This document shows, in pieces, positions 1-6,492 of a stretch of 7,610 nt of DNA. The DNA lies in contig JAHEKL010000127.1 of the NCBI GenBank assembly GCA_024638345.1, positions 1 to 7,610 of the forward strand, in the 5' to 3' direction. This DNA is from Gammaproteobacteria bacterium. GTDB taxonomy: Bacteria; Gemmatimonadota; Gemmatimonadetes; Longimicrobiales; Gaopeijiaceae. Positions within the stretch are counted from its first letter, which is position 1, and every line of letters starts with the position of its first letter. The notes under the pieces were generated by a model. It did no database searches. It saw only the letters and a program-made list of their open reading frames with translations, and was not told the DNA's origin. A program made the position numbers and the translations under genes.

Positions 1-705
1 GACGGTCAGCTCGTCCTGCAGATCGGGCAGCCGGGGGAGAGCCGCGGGAACCTCGACACCGAGAACCTAGGACGACCCGCGGACGTGTGGGTGCACCCCC
101 CGACGAACGAGGCGTTCGTCGCTGACGGCTATGGCAATCGCCGGATCATCGTGTACGATGCGGACACCGGGGCGTTCAAGCGGATGTGGGGCGCGTTCGG
201 CGGCCAGCCCTCCGACGGTGACCCGGATCCGGCGTGGGCACTGGAGCAGGAGGGCGAGGGGCCGCCGCACTTCGTCCCGCCGGTGCACGCCGCCAAGGTC
301 TCGAACGACGGTCTCGTCTATGTCTCGGATCGCGGAGGCAAGCGCGTTCAGGTCTTCACGATCGACGGTGAGTACGTATCGCAGGTGTTCATCGGTCGCG
401 AGTGCCTCGCGCCGGAATGCGGGAACGGTACGACCGCGGCCAGCACGGCCTTCTCCGCGGATCCTGATCAGCGCTTTCTCTACGTCGGAAACCGGAGTCA
501 GGCCCAGGTGATGATTCTCGAGCGCGAGACGCTTCGGATCCTCGACCAATTCGGGGGCTGGGGCTCGGTCCCGGGGCAATTCGGTACCCTGCATCACATG
601 TCGGTCGACTCACAGGGAAATCTCTACGTGACCGAGGTCACCCCGTTGGAGCCCGTCAACCGCCGGGTCCAGAAGTTCGTCTTCACGGGGTTGGAGGCGC
701 GGTAG
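1..705 (+). CDS. NHL-repeat six-bladed beta-propeller protein, 3' part (5' end outside window)
   Basis: Frame 1 is open from the first base to TAG at 703-705 (234 residues visible), so the gene begins upstream. Repeated propeller-blade signatures are seen: GRPADVWV then FVADGYGNRRI (codons 24-47), VSNDGLVYVSDR with a following VQVF (about 100-118), RFLYVGN (about 157-163), and a last blade with VDSQGNLYVTEV and RVQKFVF near the C-terminus. The G-x-L/VYV-x-D-x-x-N/G-x-R-V/I-Q-V-F pattern is the NHL repeat. The arrangement resembles bacterial proteins related to peptidyl-alpha-hydroxyglycine alpha-amidating lyase (NHL_PAL-like). Such proteins are usually exported, but the N-terminus is not visible here. 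Enzymatic activity cannot be claimed; a binding or scaffold role is equally possible. Two cysteines (CLAPEC) sit in a loop and could form a disulfide. The last 23 bp overlap the 3' end of the convergent dehydrogenase gene. Confidence 0.88.
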   Translation, partial: DGQLVLQIGQPGESRGNLDTENLGRPADVWVHPPTNEAFVADGYGNRRIIVYDADTGAFKRMWGAFGGQPSDGDPDPAWALEQEGEGPPHFVPPVHAAKVSNDGLVYVSDRGGKRVQVFTIDGEYVSQVFIGRECLAPECGNGTTAASTAFSADPDQRFLYVGNRSQAQVMILERETLRILDQFGGWGSVPGQFGTLHHMSVDSQGNLYVTEVTPLEPVNRRVQKFVFTGLEAR

Positions 706-2260
706 GGGAGGTGACGCGTGTCGGCCCACCGACTTCGAACTCCACCCCTTGGGCGAGGGGAAGGTCGTCCCCGTAGTTCACCGAGCAGGTCTGGCGTCGC
801 ATGTACGCCTTCCAGGCATCGCTTCCCGCCTCGCGTCCGCCTCCGGTGTCTTTCTCGCCCCCGAACGCGCCGCCGATCTCGGCCCCCGAGGTTCCCGTGT
901 TGACGTTCGCGATTCCGCAGTCGCTTCCTTCCGGTGACAGGAAGCGCTCGGCTTCAGTCACTCGATCCGTGAAGATCGCGGACGAGAGGCCGGGCGAGAC
1001 CGAGTTCTGCCCATCGATCGCTTCCTCCAAGGAGCTGTAGGTCATCACGTAGAGGATCGGTGCAAAGGTCTCTTCTGAGACGATCGACATCTCCGGAGTC
1101 GCGCGAATGATCGTCGGCTCGACGAAGAATCCTGCTCGGTCCAAGCGCTTCCCGCCGGACACGATCTCTCCTCCCTGATCCCGTGACTTCTCCACGGCGG
1201 AGAGCATTCGCTCCACGGCTCTCTCGCTGATGAGCGGACCCACCAGGACACCCTCCTCCCACGGATCGCCGATCCGGATGCTTTCGTAGGCGTGGCGAAG
1301 GCGGTCTACGAACGCGTCCGCCACCGACTCGTGAACGAAGAGTCGGCGAAGCGTCGTACACCGCTGTCCAGCGGTCCCCGCGGCCGCGAACACCACGGCG
1401 CGCAGGGCGAGGTCCAGATTCGCGGCTTCGCTCACGATCGCCGCGTTGTTGCCTCCGAGCTCCAGGAGTGAACGGCCGAGTCGGGCGGCGACGGTCTGCC
1501 CCACACTCCGTCCCATCTCGCAGCTTCCGGTCGCCGAAACCAGGGGGAGGCGGCCGTCCTTGGCCATCATGCGGCCCAGCTCCGCATCTCTTCCGATACA
1601 GAGGTTGAAGACTCCTTCCAGCTCACTCGCGGCTGCCACACGCTCGACGATCTTCTGGACCGCGACCGCGGTGAGTGGGGCCAGGGGCGACGGCTTCCAT
1701 ACGACGGGGTCCCCGCAGACCGCGGCGATGGCAGCGTTCCAGGCCCAGATCGCGACCGGGAAGTTGAACGGCGTGATCAATCCGATGGGGCCGAGGGGAT
1801 GCCACTGCTCGAACATCCGGTGCTGCGGTCGCTCGCTGGCCATGGTCAGCCCGTACAGCTGACGGGAGAGCCCCACCGCGAAGTCGCACATGTCGATCAT
1901 CTCCTGCACTTCGCCCTCACCCTCGGACCGGGTCTTGCCGACCTCCAGCGTCACGAGGAGTCCCAGATCGGCCTTGTTCGCGCGTAGCTCGAGACCGATC
2001 CGTCGAATGATCTCGCCACGTGCAGGGGGTGGAGTCCGGCGCCACTCTCCGAAAGCTCGCGAGGATGCCTCGACGATGCGGTCGTAATCCTCGACGGAGG
2101 CCGTCGTCACCGTCCCGAGCGGCTCGCCCGTGGATGGATTGATCGAAACGAGGGCTTCTCCTTCGGCGTTCCGGCCCGCAGCACCAGTGCTGACTCCGGA
2201 GCAGACTTCGCCGACACCGAGACGATCCAGCACCTCGTCGAAAAGTGAGCGGTCGATCAC
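683..2260 (-). CDS. amaB: Aldehyde dehydrogenase, ALDH7 family: alpha-aminoadipic semialdehyde / L-piperideine-6-carboxylate dehydrogenase
   Basis: This 525-residue protein is predicted to oxidise alpha-aminoadipic semialdehyde (in equilibrium with piperideine-6-carboxylate) to 2-aminoadipate with NAD(P)+, in the cytoplasm. It shows the full ALDH set: oxyanion Asn166 in PFNFP, Lys189 in WKPSP, the SATGS cofactor loop (242-246), general base Glu267 in LELGG and nucleophile Cys301 in GQRCTT. Family-specific stretches match ALDH7A1 (antiquitin): EVQE with Glu120, Arg300 before the nucleophile, GSDCGIANVN (445-454), SGAEIGGAFGGEK (458-470), GSDAWKAYMRR (479-489) and LPLAQGVEF (500-508). Glu120 and Arg300 correspond to residues that ALDH7A1 uses for the aminoadipate end of the substrate. 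The start is GTG at 2260, overlapping the aminotransferase stop as GTGA, with AGGAGGTGA just upstream. A Pro/Thr-rich tail of about 15 residues extends past the usual C-terminus and overlaps the convergent gene. Family assignment is firm; the in vivo substrate is inferred. Confidence 0.93.
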   Translation of the reverse strand: MIDRSLFDEVLDRLGVGEVCSGVSTGAAGRNAEGEALVSINPSTGEPLGTVTTASVEDYDRIVEASSRAFGEWRRTPPPARGEIIRRIGLELRANKADLGLLVTLEVGKTRSEGEGEVQEMIDMCDFAVGLSRQLYGLTMASERPQHRMFEQWHPLGPIGLITPFNFPVAIWAWNAAIAAVCGDPVVWKPSPLAPLTAVAVQKIVERVAAASELEGVFNLCIGRDAELGRMMAKDGRLPLVSATGSCEMGRSVGQTVAARLGRSLLELGGNNAAIVSEAANLDLALRAVVFAAAGTAGQRCTTLRRLFVHESVADAFVDRLRHAYESIRIGDPWEEGVLVGPLISERAVERMLSAVEKSRDQGGEIVSGGKRLDRAGFFVEPTIIRATPEMSIVSEETFAPILYVMTYSSLEEAIDGQNSVSPGLSSAIFTDRVTEAERFLSPEGSDCGIANVNTGTSGAEIGGAFGGEKDTGGGREAGSDAWKAYMRRQTCSVNYGDDLPLAQGVEFEVGGPTRVTSPTAPPTP

Positions 2261-3570
2261 GTCACCTCCTCCAGAGCCTCACCGAAGATCTTGGTGGCGA
2301 TCCTCACGTCCTCCTCGTCCACGACCAGCGGTGGGCTGAATCGAATCGAGTTCTCCCCGCAGCCGAGCAGGAGGAGACCGCGTCGAAAGCAGGCTCGAAC
2401 GATCTCGTTACGCTCCTTGGGGGCGCGCTCCCGGGTCTTCCGGTTTCTGACCAGCTCGACACCGACCATGAGTCCGCGCCCGCGCACGTCTCCGATTCGT
2501 TCGTGCTCGTCCGCCATCGTCCTCAGGCGGTCTAGAAGGACGTCGCCGAGTCGGGCCGCGCTTTCGACGAGCCCACCCTCGAGGAGGTCGATCGTGGCGA
2601 GTGCGGCGACACAGGAGACCGGGTTGCCGCCGAAGGTGCTCGCATGGGAGCCGGCAGGCCAATCCATGATCGTGTCGCGGGCCACGATCGCGCCGAGCGG
2701 CATCCCCGATGCGATCCCTTTGGCCAAGCATACGATGTCGGGCTCGACCCCCCAGTGCTCGATGGCCAACATGCGACCGGTCCGGCCCATGCCGCTCTGC
2801 ACCTCGTCCGCCACGTAGAGGATCCCGTGCCGGCTCGCCAGCTCTCGGAGTCGGGGATGAAAATCCGGTGGAGGGACCAGGTATCCACCCTCGCCCTGGA
2901 TCGGCTCGACGAAGATGGCGGCGACCTCGTCGGGGGGCACGGTGCGACGGAAGATCTCTTCCTCGATGCGGGCCAGGCATTCGTCTACGGACGGCCCTCG
3001 GTAGGGATTGGGGTAGGGGACATGAATCACCCCCGGGATCAGGGGGGCGAACCGAGCCCGCTGGACGACGTTGCTACCCGTGAGGGAGAGGGCACCCAGC
3101 GTCCGCCCGTGAAAAGCACCGTAGAAGGCGATGACGTGCGTTCGACCGGTGTGGTACCGGGCGAGCTTGAACGCGGCCTCGACCGCCTCTGCTCCCGAGT
3201 TGGTGAAGAAGACCCGCTTAGATCCGGCGCCGGGGACCAGCTTCGACAGTTTCTCGGCGAGTCGGGCCAACGGCTCGTAGTAGAAATCCGACCCGGACAT
3301 GTGGAGGAACGATTGCGACTGTCGCTCGATGGCCTCCGTGACGTGTGGATGGCAGTGTCCGGTCGCACAGACCGCGATCCCCGCGGTGAAGTCGAGGAAG
3401 CGGTTGCCGTCGACATCCTCTACGACGGCGCCCGTTCCCCGGCGGACCACGAGCGGATAGGGGCGAGTGTAGGAAGGCGAAACGAAGCGCTCATCGATGT
3501 CGATCACCTCCCGAGCGCGCGGTCCCGGAAGATCGGTCACCAGGTGGGGCGCGCGGGGATCGTTCGTCAT
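2257..3570 (-). CDS. Class III PLP-dependent aminotransferase, acetylornithine/omega-aminotransferase family (possible lysine 6-aminotransferase role)
   Basis: Fold-type I PLP enzyme, 437 residues from ATG at 3570. An in-frame ATG at 3657 would add 29 residues. I prefer 3570 because MTNDPRAPHLVTDLPGP matches how this family usually begins, and the extra residues look unlike it; neither start has a clear Shine-Dalgarno. Numbered from the 3657 ATG, key sites are NSGAEA (153-158, PLP phosphate), AFHGRT (181-186), EPIQGEGGY (251-259), Asp284 in ADEVQSG (pyridine nitrogen), catalytic Lys313 in LAKG, TFGGNP (341-346) and LLGCGENSIRF (430-440). The C-terminal motif and overall pattern resemble archaeal broad-specificity omega-aminotransferases/racemases (Pyrococcus PH1423 type) as well as bacterial acetylornithine and GABA aminotransferases. 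Its coupling to an ALDH7 dehydrogenase suggests it removes the epsilon-amino group of lysine, supplying the semialdehyde. That substrate is inference; ornithine, GABA or racemase activity are alternatives. Confidence 0.92.
   Translation of the reverse strand: MTNDPRAPHLVTDLPGPRAREVIDIDERFVSPSYTRPYPLVVRRGTGAVVEDVDGNRFLDFTAGIAVCATGHCHPHVTEAIERQSQSFLHMSGSDFYYEPLARLAEKLSKLVPGAGSKRVFFTNSGAEAVEAAFKLARYHTGRTHVIAFYGAFHGRTLGALSLTGSNVVQRARFAPLIPGVIHVPYPNPYRGPSVDECLARIEEEIFRRTVPPDEVAAIFVEPIQGEGGYLVPPPDFHPRLRELASRHGILYVADEVQSGMGRTGRMLAIEHWGVEPDIVCLAKGIASGMPLGAIVARDTIMDWPAGSHASTFGGNPVSCVAALATIDLLEGGLVESAARLGDVLLDRLRTMADEHERIGDVRGRGLMVGVELVRNRKTRERAPKERNEIVRACFRRGLLLLGCGENSIRFSPPLVVDEEDVRIATKIFGEALEEVT
2262..2270 (-). 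promoter_or_regulatory. Strong Shine-Dalgarno and GTGA coupling site for the ALDH7 gene
   Basis: On the minus strand AGGAGGTGA lies within the last codons of the aminotransferase gene, four bases after AGGAGG before the GTG start (2260-2258). The GTG overlaps the upstream TGA (2259-2257). This supports the GTG start and implies translational coupling of the two enzymes. Confidence 0.75.
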
Positions 3571-3734
3571 GCGATGGAGGATGGCTGAACCGGTCGCCCA
3601 CGGAAAGACCGATCGGCTCTCCGGGACGAACTCGGCCACTTGCGGCGGCGTCCACATTCTTCAAGCGTTACCGCCTGGGAATCGCGGCGCCGAGAGCCAA
3701 ACGGCGTCACCGACCTCATGTATCTCGAGGATCC
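3571..3734. other. Divergent intergenic region between the aminotransferase and the NqrB/RnfD-like gene
   Basis: About 164 bp (77 bp if the aminotransferase starts at 3657) separate two divergent operons, so it should hold both promoters. I see no convincing -35/-10 pair, operator palindrome or riboswitch. The only start signal on the plus strand is a modest GAGG at 3727-3730, four bases before the ATG at 3735. No Shine-Dalgarno precedes either minus-strand ATG, so the aminotransferase may have a leaderless or weakly initiated mRNA. Confidence 0.5.
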
Positions 3735-5357
3735 ATGGCATCGCCACGCACCCCCCGCTCTCGTGCCGAGCGCAGACAGCAGCAGCGACAGGACGCCGAG
3801 GACTCGGCTCGGTCCCCCGACTCCACCACCAAGGGATTCCTTCTTCCCCTGTCGATGACGGGGCTACTAGTCGCCCTGTCGTTCCTGCCACGTGTGCAGG
3901 AGAATCCTGTCCTCATCCGGTCGTTCTGGGGCGCGGCGGCCGTGCTCCTGATCTGGCAGGTCGTCCTCTTCACGCGCCTCAAGCGCACGTCCGCTACGCG
4001 GGCCCTCGTCCCTCTCCTGAGACCACAGCACTACCTCCAGGCTGCGGTCCAGCTCTCGGTCTTCGTCTACTGGGGTTGGTTCTGGCGTCCGGTCTACGAC
4101 TTCGCCTGGCTGCTCGTGGCGCAAATCGTCTTCGCCTACGCCTTCGACATGCTGCTCGCCTGGTCGAGAAGGGAGAGCTACGTCCTGGGGTTCGGTCCCT
4201 TCCCCATCATCTTCAGCACGAACCTGTTCCTCTGGTTCCGGGACGACTGGTTCTACCTGCAGTTCGTCATGATCGCGGTCGGCTTCCTGGGCAAGGAGTT
4301 CATTCGGTGGAACCGTGAGGGAACCAAGAAGCACATCTTCAACCCCTCTGCTTTCTCCCTGGGTCTGTTCTCGGTCGTTCTCATCCTCACGCAGGCGAGT
4401 GACCTGACGTGGGGTCAGGACATCGCGTCCACCCTGACCCTGGCTCCCCGTATCTACCTCTTCCTCTTCATGCTCGGCCTCGTGGTCATGTATTTCTTCT
4501 CGATCACGCTCGTCGCGGGCACGGCGGCCGCCGTGTTGTTCGGGCTGAGTGCGCTGTATTCCGCGGCGCAGGGTGTCCCTTATTTCGTGGATTCCGAGAT
4601 ACCGGCGGCAGTCTTCTTGGGCCTGCATCTCCTCGTCACGGACCCGTCGACCTCGCCGCGGAGCCCGCTGGGGAAGACGATCTTCGGGGCGGGATACGGG
4701 CTCGGTGTGTTCGGTCTCTACGCGGTTCTGGGCGCGATCGGGGCGCCCACCTTCTACGACAAGCTGCTCGCGGTTCCGCTCCTGAACCTCAGCGTTCGTG
4801 GGATAGATCGGGGTGTTCACGCGATTCGCGAGACCCCGCTTCTACGGCGAAGACGGATGGATGTCGCACCCCGCCGCCTCAATCTGGCCCATATCGCCGT
4901 GTGGATCGTCCTGTTCGTCGTCGCGACCGCGACCGGTCGAACGGACGGGAGGCATACGGGCGACAGCCTGCCCTTCTGGGAGCAGGCTTGTGAGGAGGGT
5001 CGTCGCAACGCGTGTCGACAGCTGGTCCAGCTGAAGCTGACTTATTGTGGTGACAACTCCGCGTGGGCATGCAACGAGCTCGGCCTGCACTACATGGACG
5101 GCGAAGTCGTTCCGGCCGACACGGAGCTGGCGCTCGGCTACTTCTCGCGGGCCTGCGAGCTCAGGTTTCAAGCGGGTTGCCTCAACCTGCTCCAGCCGGA
5201 GTCGGCCGTCACATCCGTTCCCAAGGAGCTCGACCTGAGACTTCTCCTGCGCGAGGGGGGGGTGAACCTGATGGGGATGTCCGAGACGGAGCTCTACACT
5301 CGCGCATGTGAGCACGACTGGTCCTTCGCCTGCAGTCGAGTGGCGAGCTCGACTTGA
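3735..5357 (+). CDS. NqrB/RnfD/UnbU-like polytopic membrane protein fused to a C-terminal Cys-rich Sel1/Hcp-like domain
   Basis: 540 residues. A basic, Gln-rich cytoplasmic-looking tail (1-33) is followed by roughly ten or more hydrophobic segments (about 35-52, 64-81, 101-117, 121-143, 153-190, 203-219, 237-279, 288-302, 314-352). Two family marks stand out: KKHIFNPSAFSLG (198-210), matching the FNP/LNP motif of NqrB/RnfD, and VTDPSTSP (301-308), matching their TDPxTSP motif. NqrB and RnfD are quinone/flavin subunits of ion-pumping electron-transfer complexes, and UnbU is a related protein of enediyne clusters. I find no S-G-A-T site for covalent FMN. After the usual family end (about 360) come a run of arginines (370-373), one more membrane segment (about 386-399) and a domain (411-540) with four C-x7-C pairs. 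By the positive-inside rule that domain faces the periplasm. No other Nqr/Rnf genes are in the window. Membrane location is firm; electron transfer is unproven. Confidence 0.8.
   Translation: MASPRTPRSRAERRQQQRQDAEDSARSPDSTTKGFLLPLSMTGLLVALSFLPRVQENPVLIRSFWGAAAVLLIWQVVLFTRLKRTSATRALVPLLRPQHYLQAAVQLSVFVYWGWFWRPVYDFAWLLVAQIVFAYAFDMLLAWSRRESYVLGFGPFPIIFSTNLFLWFRDDWFYLQFVMIAVGFLGKEFIRWNREGTKKHIFNPSAFSLGLFSVVLILTQASDLTWGQDIASTLTLAPRIYLFLFMLGLVVMYFFSITLVAGTAAAVLFGLSALYSAAQGVPYFVDSEIPAAVFLGLHLLVTDPSTSPRSPLGKTIFGAGYGLGVFGLYAVLGAIGAPTFYDKLLAVPLLNLSVRGIDRGVHAIRETPLLRRRRMDVAPRRLNLAHIAVWIVLFVVATATGRTDGRHTGDSLPFWEQACEEGRRNACRQLVQLKLTYCGDNSAWACNELGLHYMDGEVVPADTELALGYFSRACELRFQAGCLNLLQPESAVTSVPKELDLRLLLREGGVNLMGMSETELYTRACEHDWSFACSRVASST
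4989..5333 (+). repeat. Four C-x7-C repeat units (Sel1/Hcp-like) inside the membrane protein gene
   Basis: All eight cysteines of the C-terminal domain fall in four pairs with identical spacing: C419/C427 (4989-5015), C438/C446 (5046-5072), C474/C482 (5154-5180) and C525/C533 (5307-5333). The second and third units are 36 residues apart, the period of Helicobacter Hcp-type Sel1-like repeats, in which each C-x7-C pair forms a disulfide. GYFSRACELRFQAGC fits that repeat consensus. The first spacing (19) and last (51) are irregular, suggesting a half unit and an insertion. Confidence 0.72.
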
Positions 5358-6319
5358 TCGGGCGCGACGGGGCGGGGAGTCGAAGCACCGGGTCGGCCGC
5401 TCGGGCCACGCTCTTCGGTCTCGTAGGCATCGTGGGCACCTCGGCCTTCGGGTGGGCGCTGGCTCTCGAGCCGATCTCGCCACGACCGGTTACCGGACGA
5501 CAGACCCTCCAACGCCCCGGCGTGGCTACACCTCCCGCATTCCGCGAGGACGCGTGGCACCTACCCGACGAGCCCCTTCTCGGATTCGTGGAGATCCCGG
5601 CGGGCGCCTTTCTAATGGGGAGCGACCCGTCCGTGGATCCGATGGCATTCGAGACCGAGCAGTGGGCACCCGGGCAGACCCGAGGCACCTTGGAGGTGCC
5701 GACCTTCTACATCGGTCGCTACGAGGTCACCGTGGCCCAGTTCGAGGCGTTCGTGGAGGACACGGGCTTCGCCGTGGACCCACGGACCCTGACCGGCGCC
5801 GCGGATTACCCTGTTGCGTTCGTGTCCTGGCCGGACGCGCTCGCGTACGCGAGGTGGCTGGAGTCGAGACTGAGAGATTGGCCCGATACGCCTGCCGAGC
5901 TGAGTCGCAGGCTCGCACAGGGCTGGCGGGTCAGCCTACCCAGCGAGGCCGAGTGGGAGAAGGCTGCGCGCGGAACGGACGGCCGGATCTTTCCGTGGGG
6001 GAACGCGCCGGGGCGGGACCGTGCGAACTACGCGAGGGCGGGACGGGCGTCCGTGGGCAGCCTTCGCTGCGTGGAGTGCGCGCACGGTCTCTCGGACATG
6101 AGCGGAAACGTGTGGGAGTGGACCCGAAGTCCCTATCAGCCGTACCCCTACGATGAGACAGACGACCGCGAGAATCTGGAAGAGGACGCGCTTTGGGTGA
6201 TGCGTGGCGGCGGATACAACGACACGGAACAGAATGCGCGGGCGGCGGTGCGCGGAGCGGCCGACCCGGGAGTGCGACGCGAATTCATCGGCTTCCGCCT
6301 GGCGCTCACGAGTTTCTGA
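5354..6319 (+). CDS. SUMF1/formylglycine-generating-enzyme-fold protein, membrane-anchored, lacking FGE catalytic cysteines
   Basis: 321 residues starting at TTG 5354, whose TTGA overlaps the upstream stop. The frame is closed by a TGA at 5309 and no ATG or GTG lies between, and a later GTG (5432) would cut the hydrophobic segment. Residues 18-38 form a single membrane anchor after an Arg-containing N-region, so the domain is likely extracytoplasmic. The FGE-sulfatase fold is clear: IPAGAFLMGS (81-90), YEVTVAQFEAF (123-133), PVAFVSWPDA (153-162), LPSEAEWEKAAR (195-206), FPWGN (213-217), LSDMSGNVWEW (246-256), RGGGYN (284-289) and GFRLA (313-317). The two copper-binding cysteines of true FGE should follow RGG(S/G) but are absent (NDTEQNARAAVRGAAD). 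So sulfatase activation is unlikely; a PvdO-like enzyme, or a binding/structural role, remains possible. An unusual CVEC (239-242) precedes the Asn/Trp motif. Tight coupling suggests it works with the upstream membrane protein. Confidence 0.85.
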   Translation: MIGRDGAGSRSTGSAARATLFGLVGIVGTSAFGWALALEPISPRPVTGRQTLQRPGVATPPAFREDAWHLPDEPLLGFVEIPAGAFLMGSDPSVDPMAFETEQWAPGQTRGTLEVPTFYIGRYEVTVAQFEAFVEDTGFAVDPRTLTGAADYPVAFVSWPDALAYARWLESRLRDWPDTPAELSRRLAQGWRVSLPSEAEWEKAARGTDGRIFPWGNAPGRDRANYARAGRASVGSLRCVECAHGLSDMSGNVWEWTRSPYQPYPYDETDDRENLEEDALWVMRGGGYNDTEQNARAAVRGAADPGVRREFIGFRLALTSF

Positions 6320-6331
6320 GCCTGGCTCCCG

Positions 6332-6348
6332 ACCGGTCCTGGTCCGGT
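6332..6348 (+). terminator. Possible weak terminator hairpin after the SUMF1-fold gene
   Basis: ACCGG (6332-6336) and CCGGT (6344-6348) can pair around a 7-base loop, 12 bases after the stop codon. There is no U-run, only a short CTTTC about 8 bases later, so this is a weak candidate. Confidence 0.25.
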
Positions 6349-6478
6349 GCGGCGCTTTCGTGACGATCGGGGAGACGCGGGGTGTGGATGCGCCCGCCCG
6401 CACTCCCTATCTTGATCGCTCTTCGTGATCAGGAGGGCCGTTCCTTTCCTGGCCGAGGAGCCAAGCCACAGACCCAGC

Positions 6479-6484
6479 AAGGAG
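6479..6484 (+). promoter_or_regulatory. Shine-Dalgarno fixing the sulfurtransferase start
   Basis: AAGGAG ends 8 bases before the ATG at 6493. This decides for that start over the in-frame GTG at 6382, which would add 37 residues. Confidence 0.8.
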
Positions 6485-6492
6485 ACTCACCC

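Larger units (their letters stand above)
6320..6492 (+). other. Intergenic region between the SUMF1-fold gene and the sulfurtransferase gene
   Basis: These 173 bp carry a weak hairpin early on, a possible -10-like TATCTT at 6408-6413 with no good -35, and a small inverted repeat TGATC/GATCA around 6413-6432. A good Shine-Dalgarno lies at the end. The length suggests the sulfurtransferase has its own promoter rather than being part of the upstream operon. The reading frame is open upstream to 6382 but shows no family similarity there. Confidence 0.4.

Noticed and set aside
2644..3588. 314-codon plus-strand open frame opposite the aminotransferase
   Set aside because: The minus strand carries all the PLP-enzyme motifs; this frame shows no recognisable domain and is typical antisense openness at high GC.
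3497..4318. 273-codon plus-strand frame across the divergent region
   Set aside because: It crosses the intergenic gap into a wrong frame of the membrane protein gene and has biased Pro/Arg/Gly composition without a domain.
3867..4820. 317-codon minus-strand open frame opposite the NqrB/RnfD-like gene
   Set aside because: Its product is an Arg/Glu/Asp-rich low-complexity shadow of a high-GC gene with no domain, while the plus strand encodes clear membrane segments and family motifs.
5308..6156. 282-codon plus-strand frame overlapping the SUMF1-fold gene
   Set aside because: It is Arg/Gly-rich and motif-free, whereas the other frame contains the complete SUMF1 signature set.
5354..6319. A true formylglycine-generating (sulfatase-activating) enzyme
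   Set aside because: The catalytic cysteines are absent, and no sulfatase gene is nearby.
6411..6432. TGATC/GATCA inverted repeat as an operator
   Set aside because: Five-base arms around a common GATC are expected by chance, and no regulator gene is present.
6382..6492. In-frame N-terminal extension of the sulfurtransferase from GTG 6382
   Set aside because: A strong AAGGAG precedes ATG 6493, and the family begins at that position; the extra 37 residues do not resemble it.
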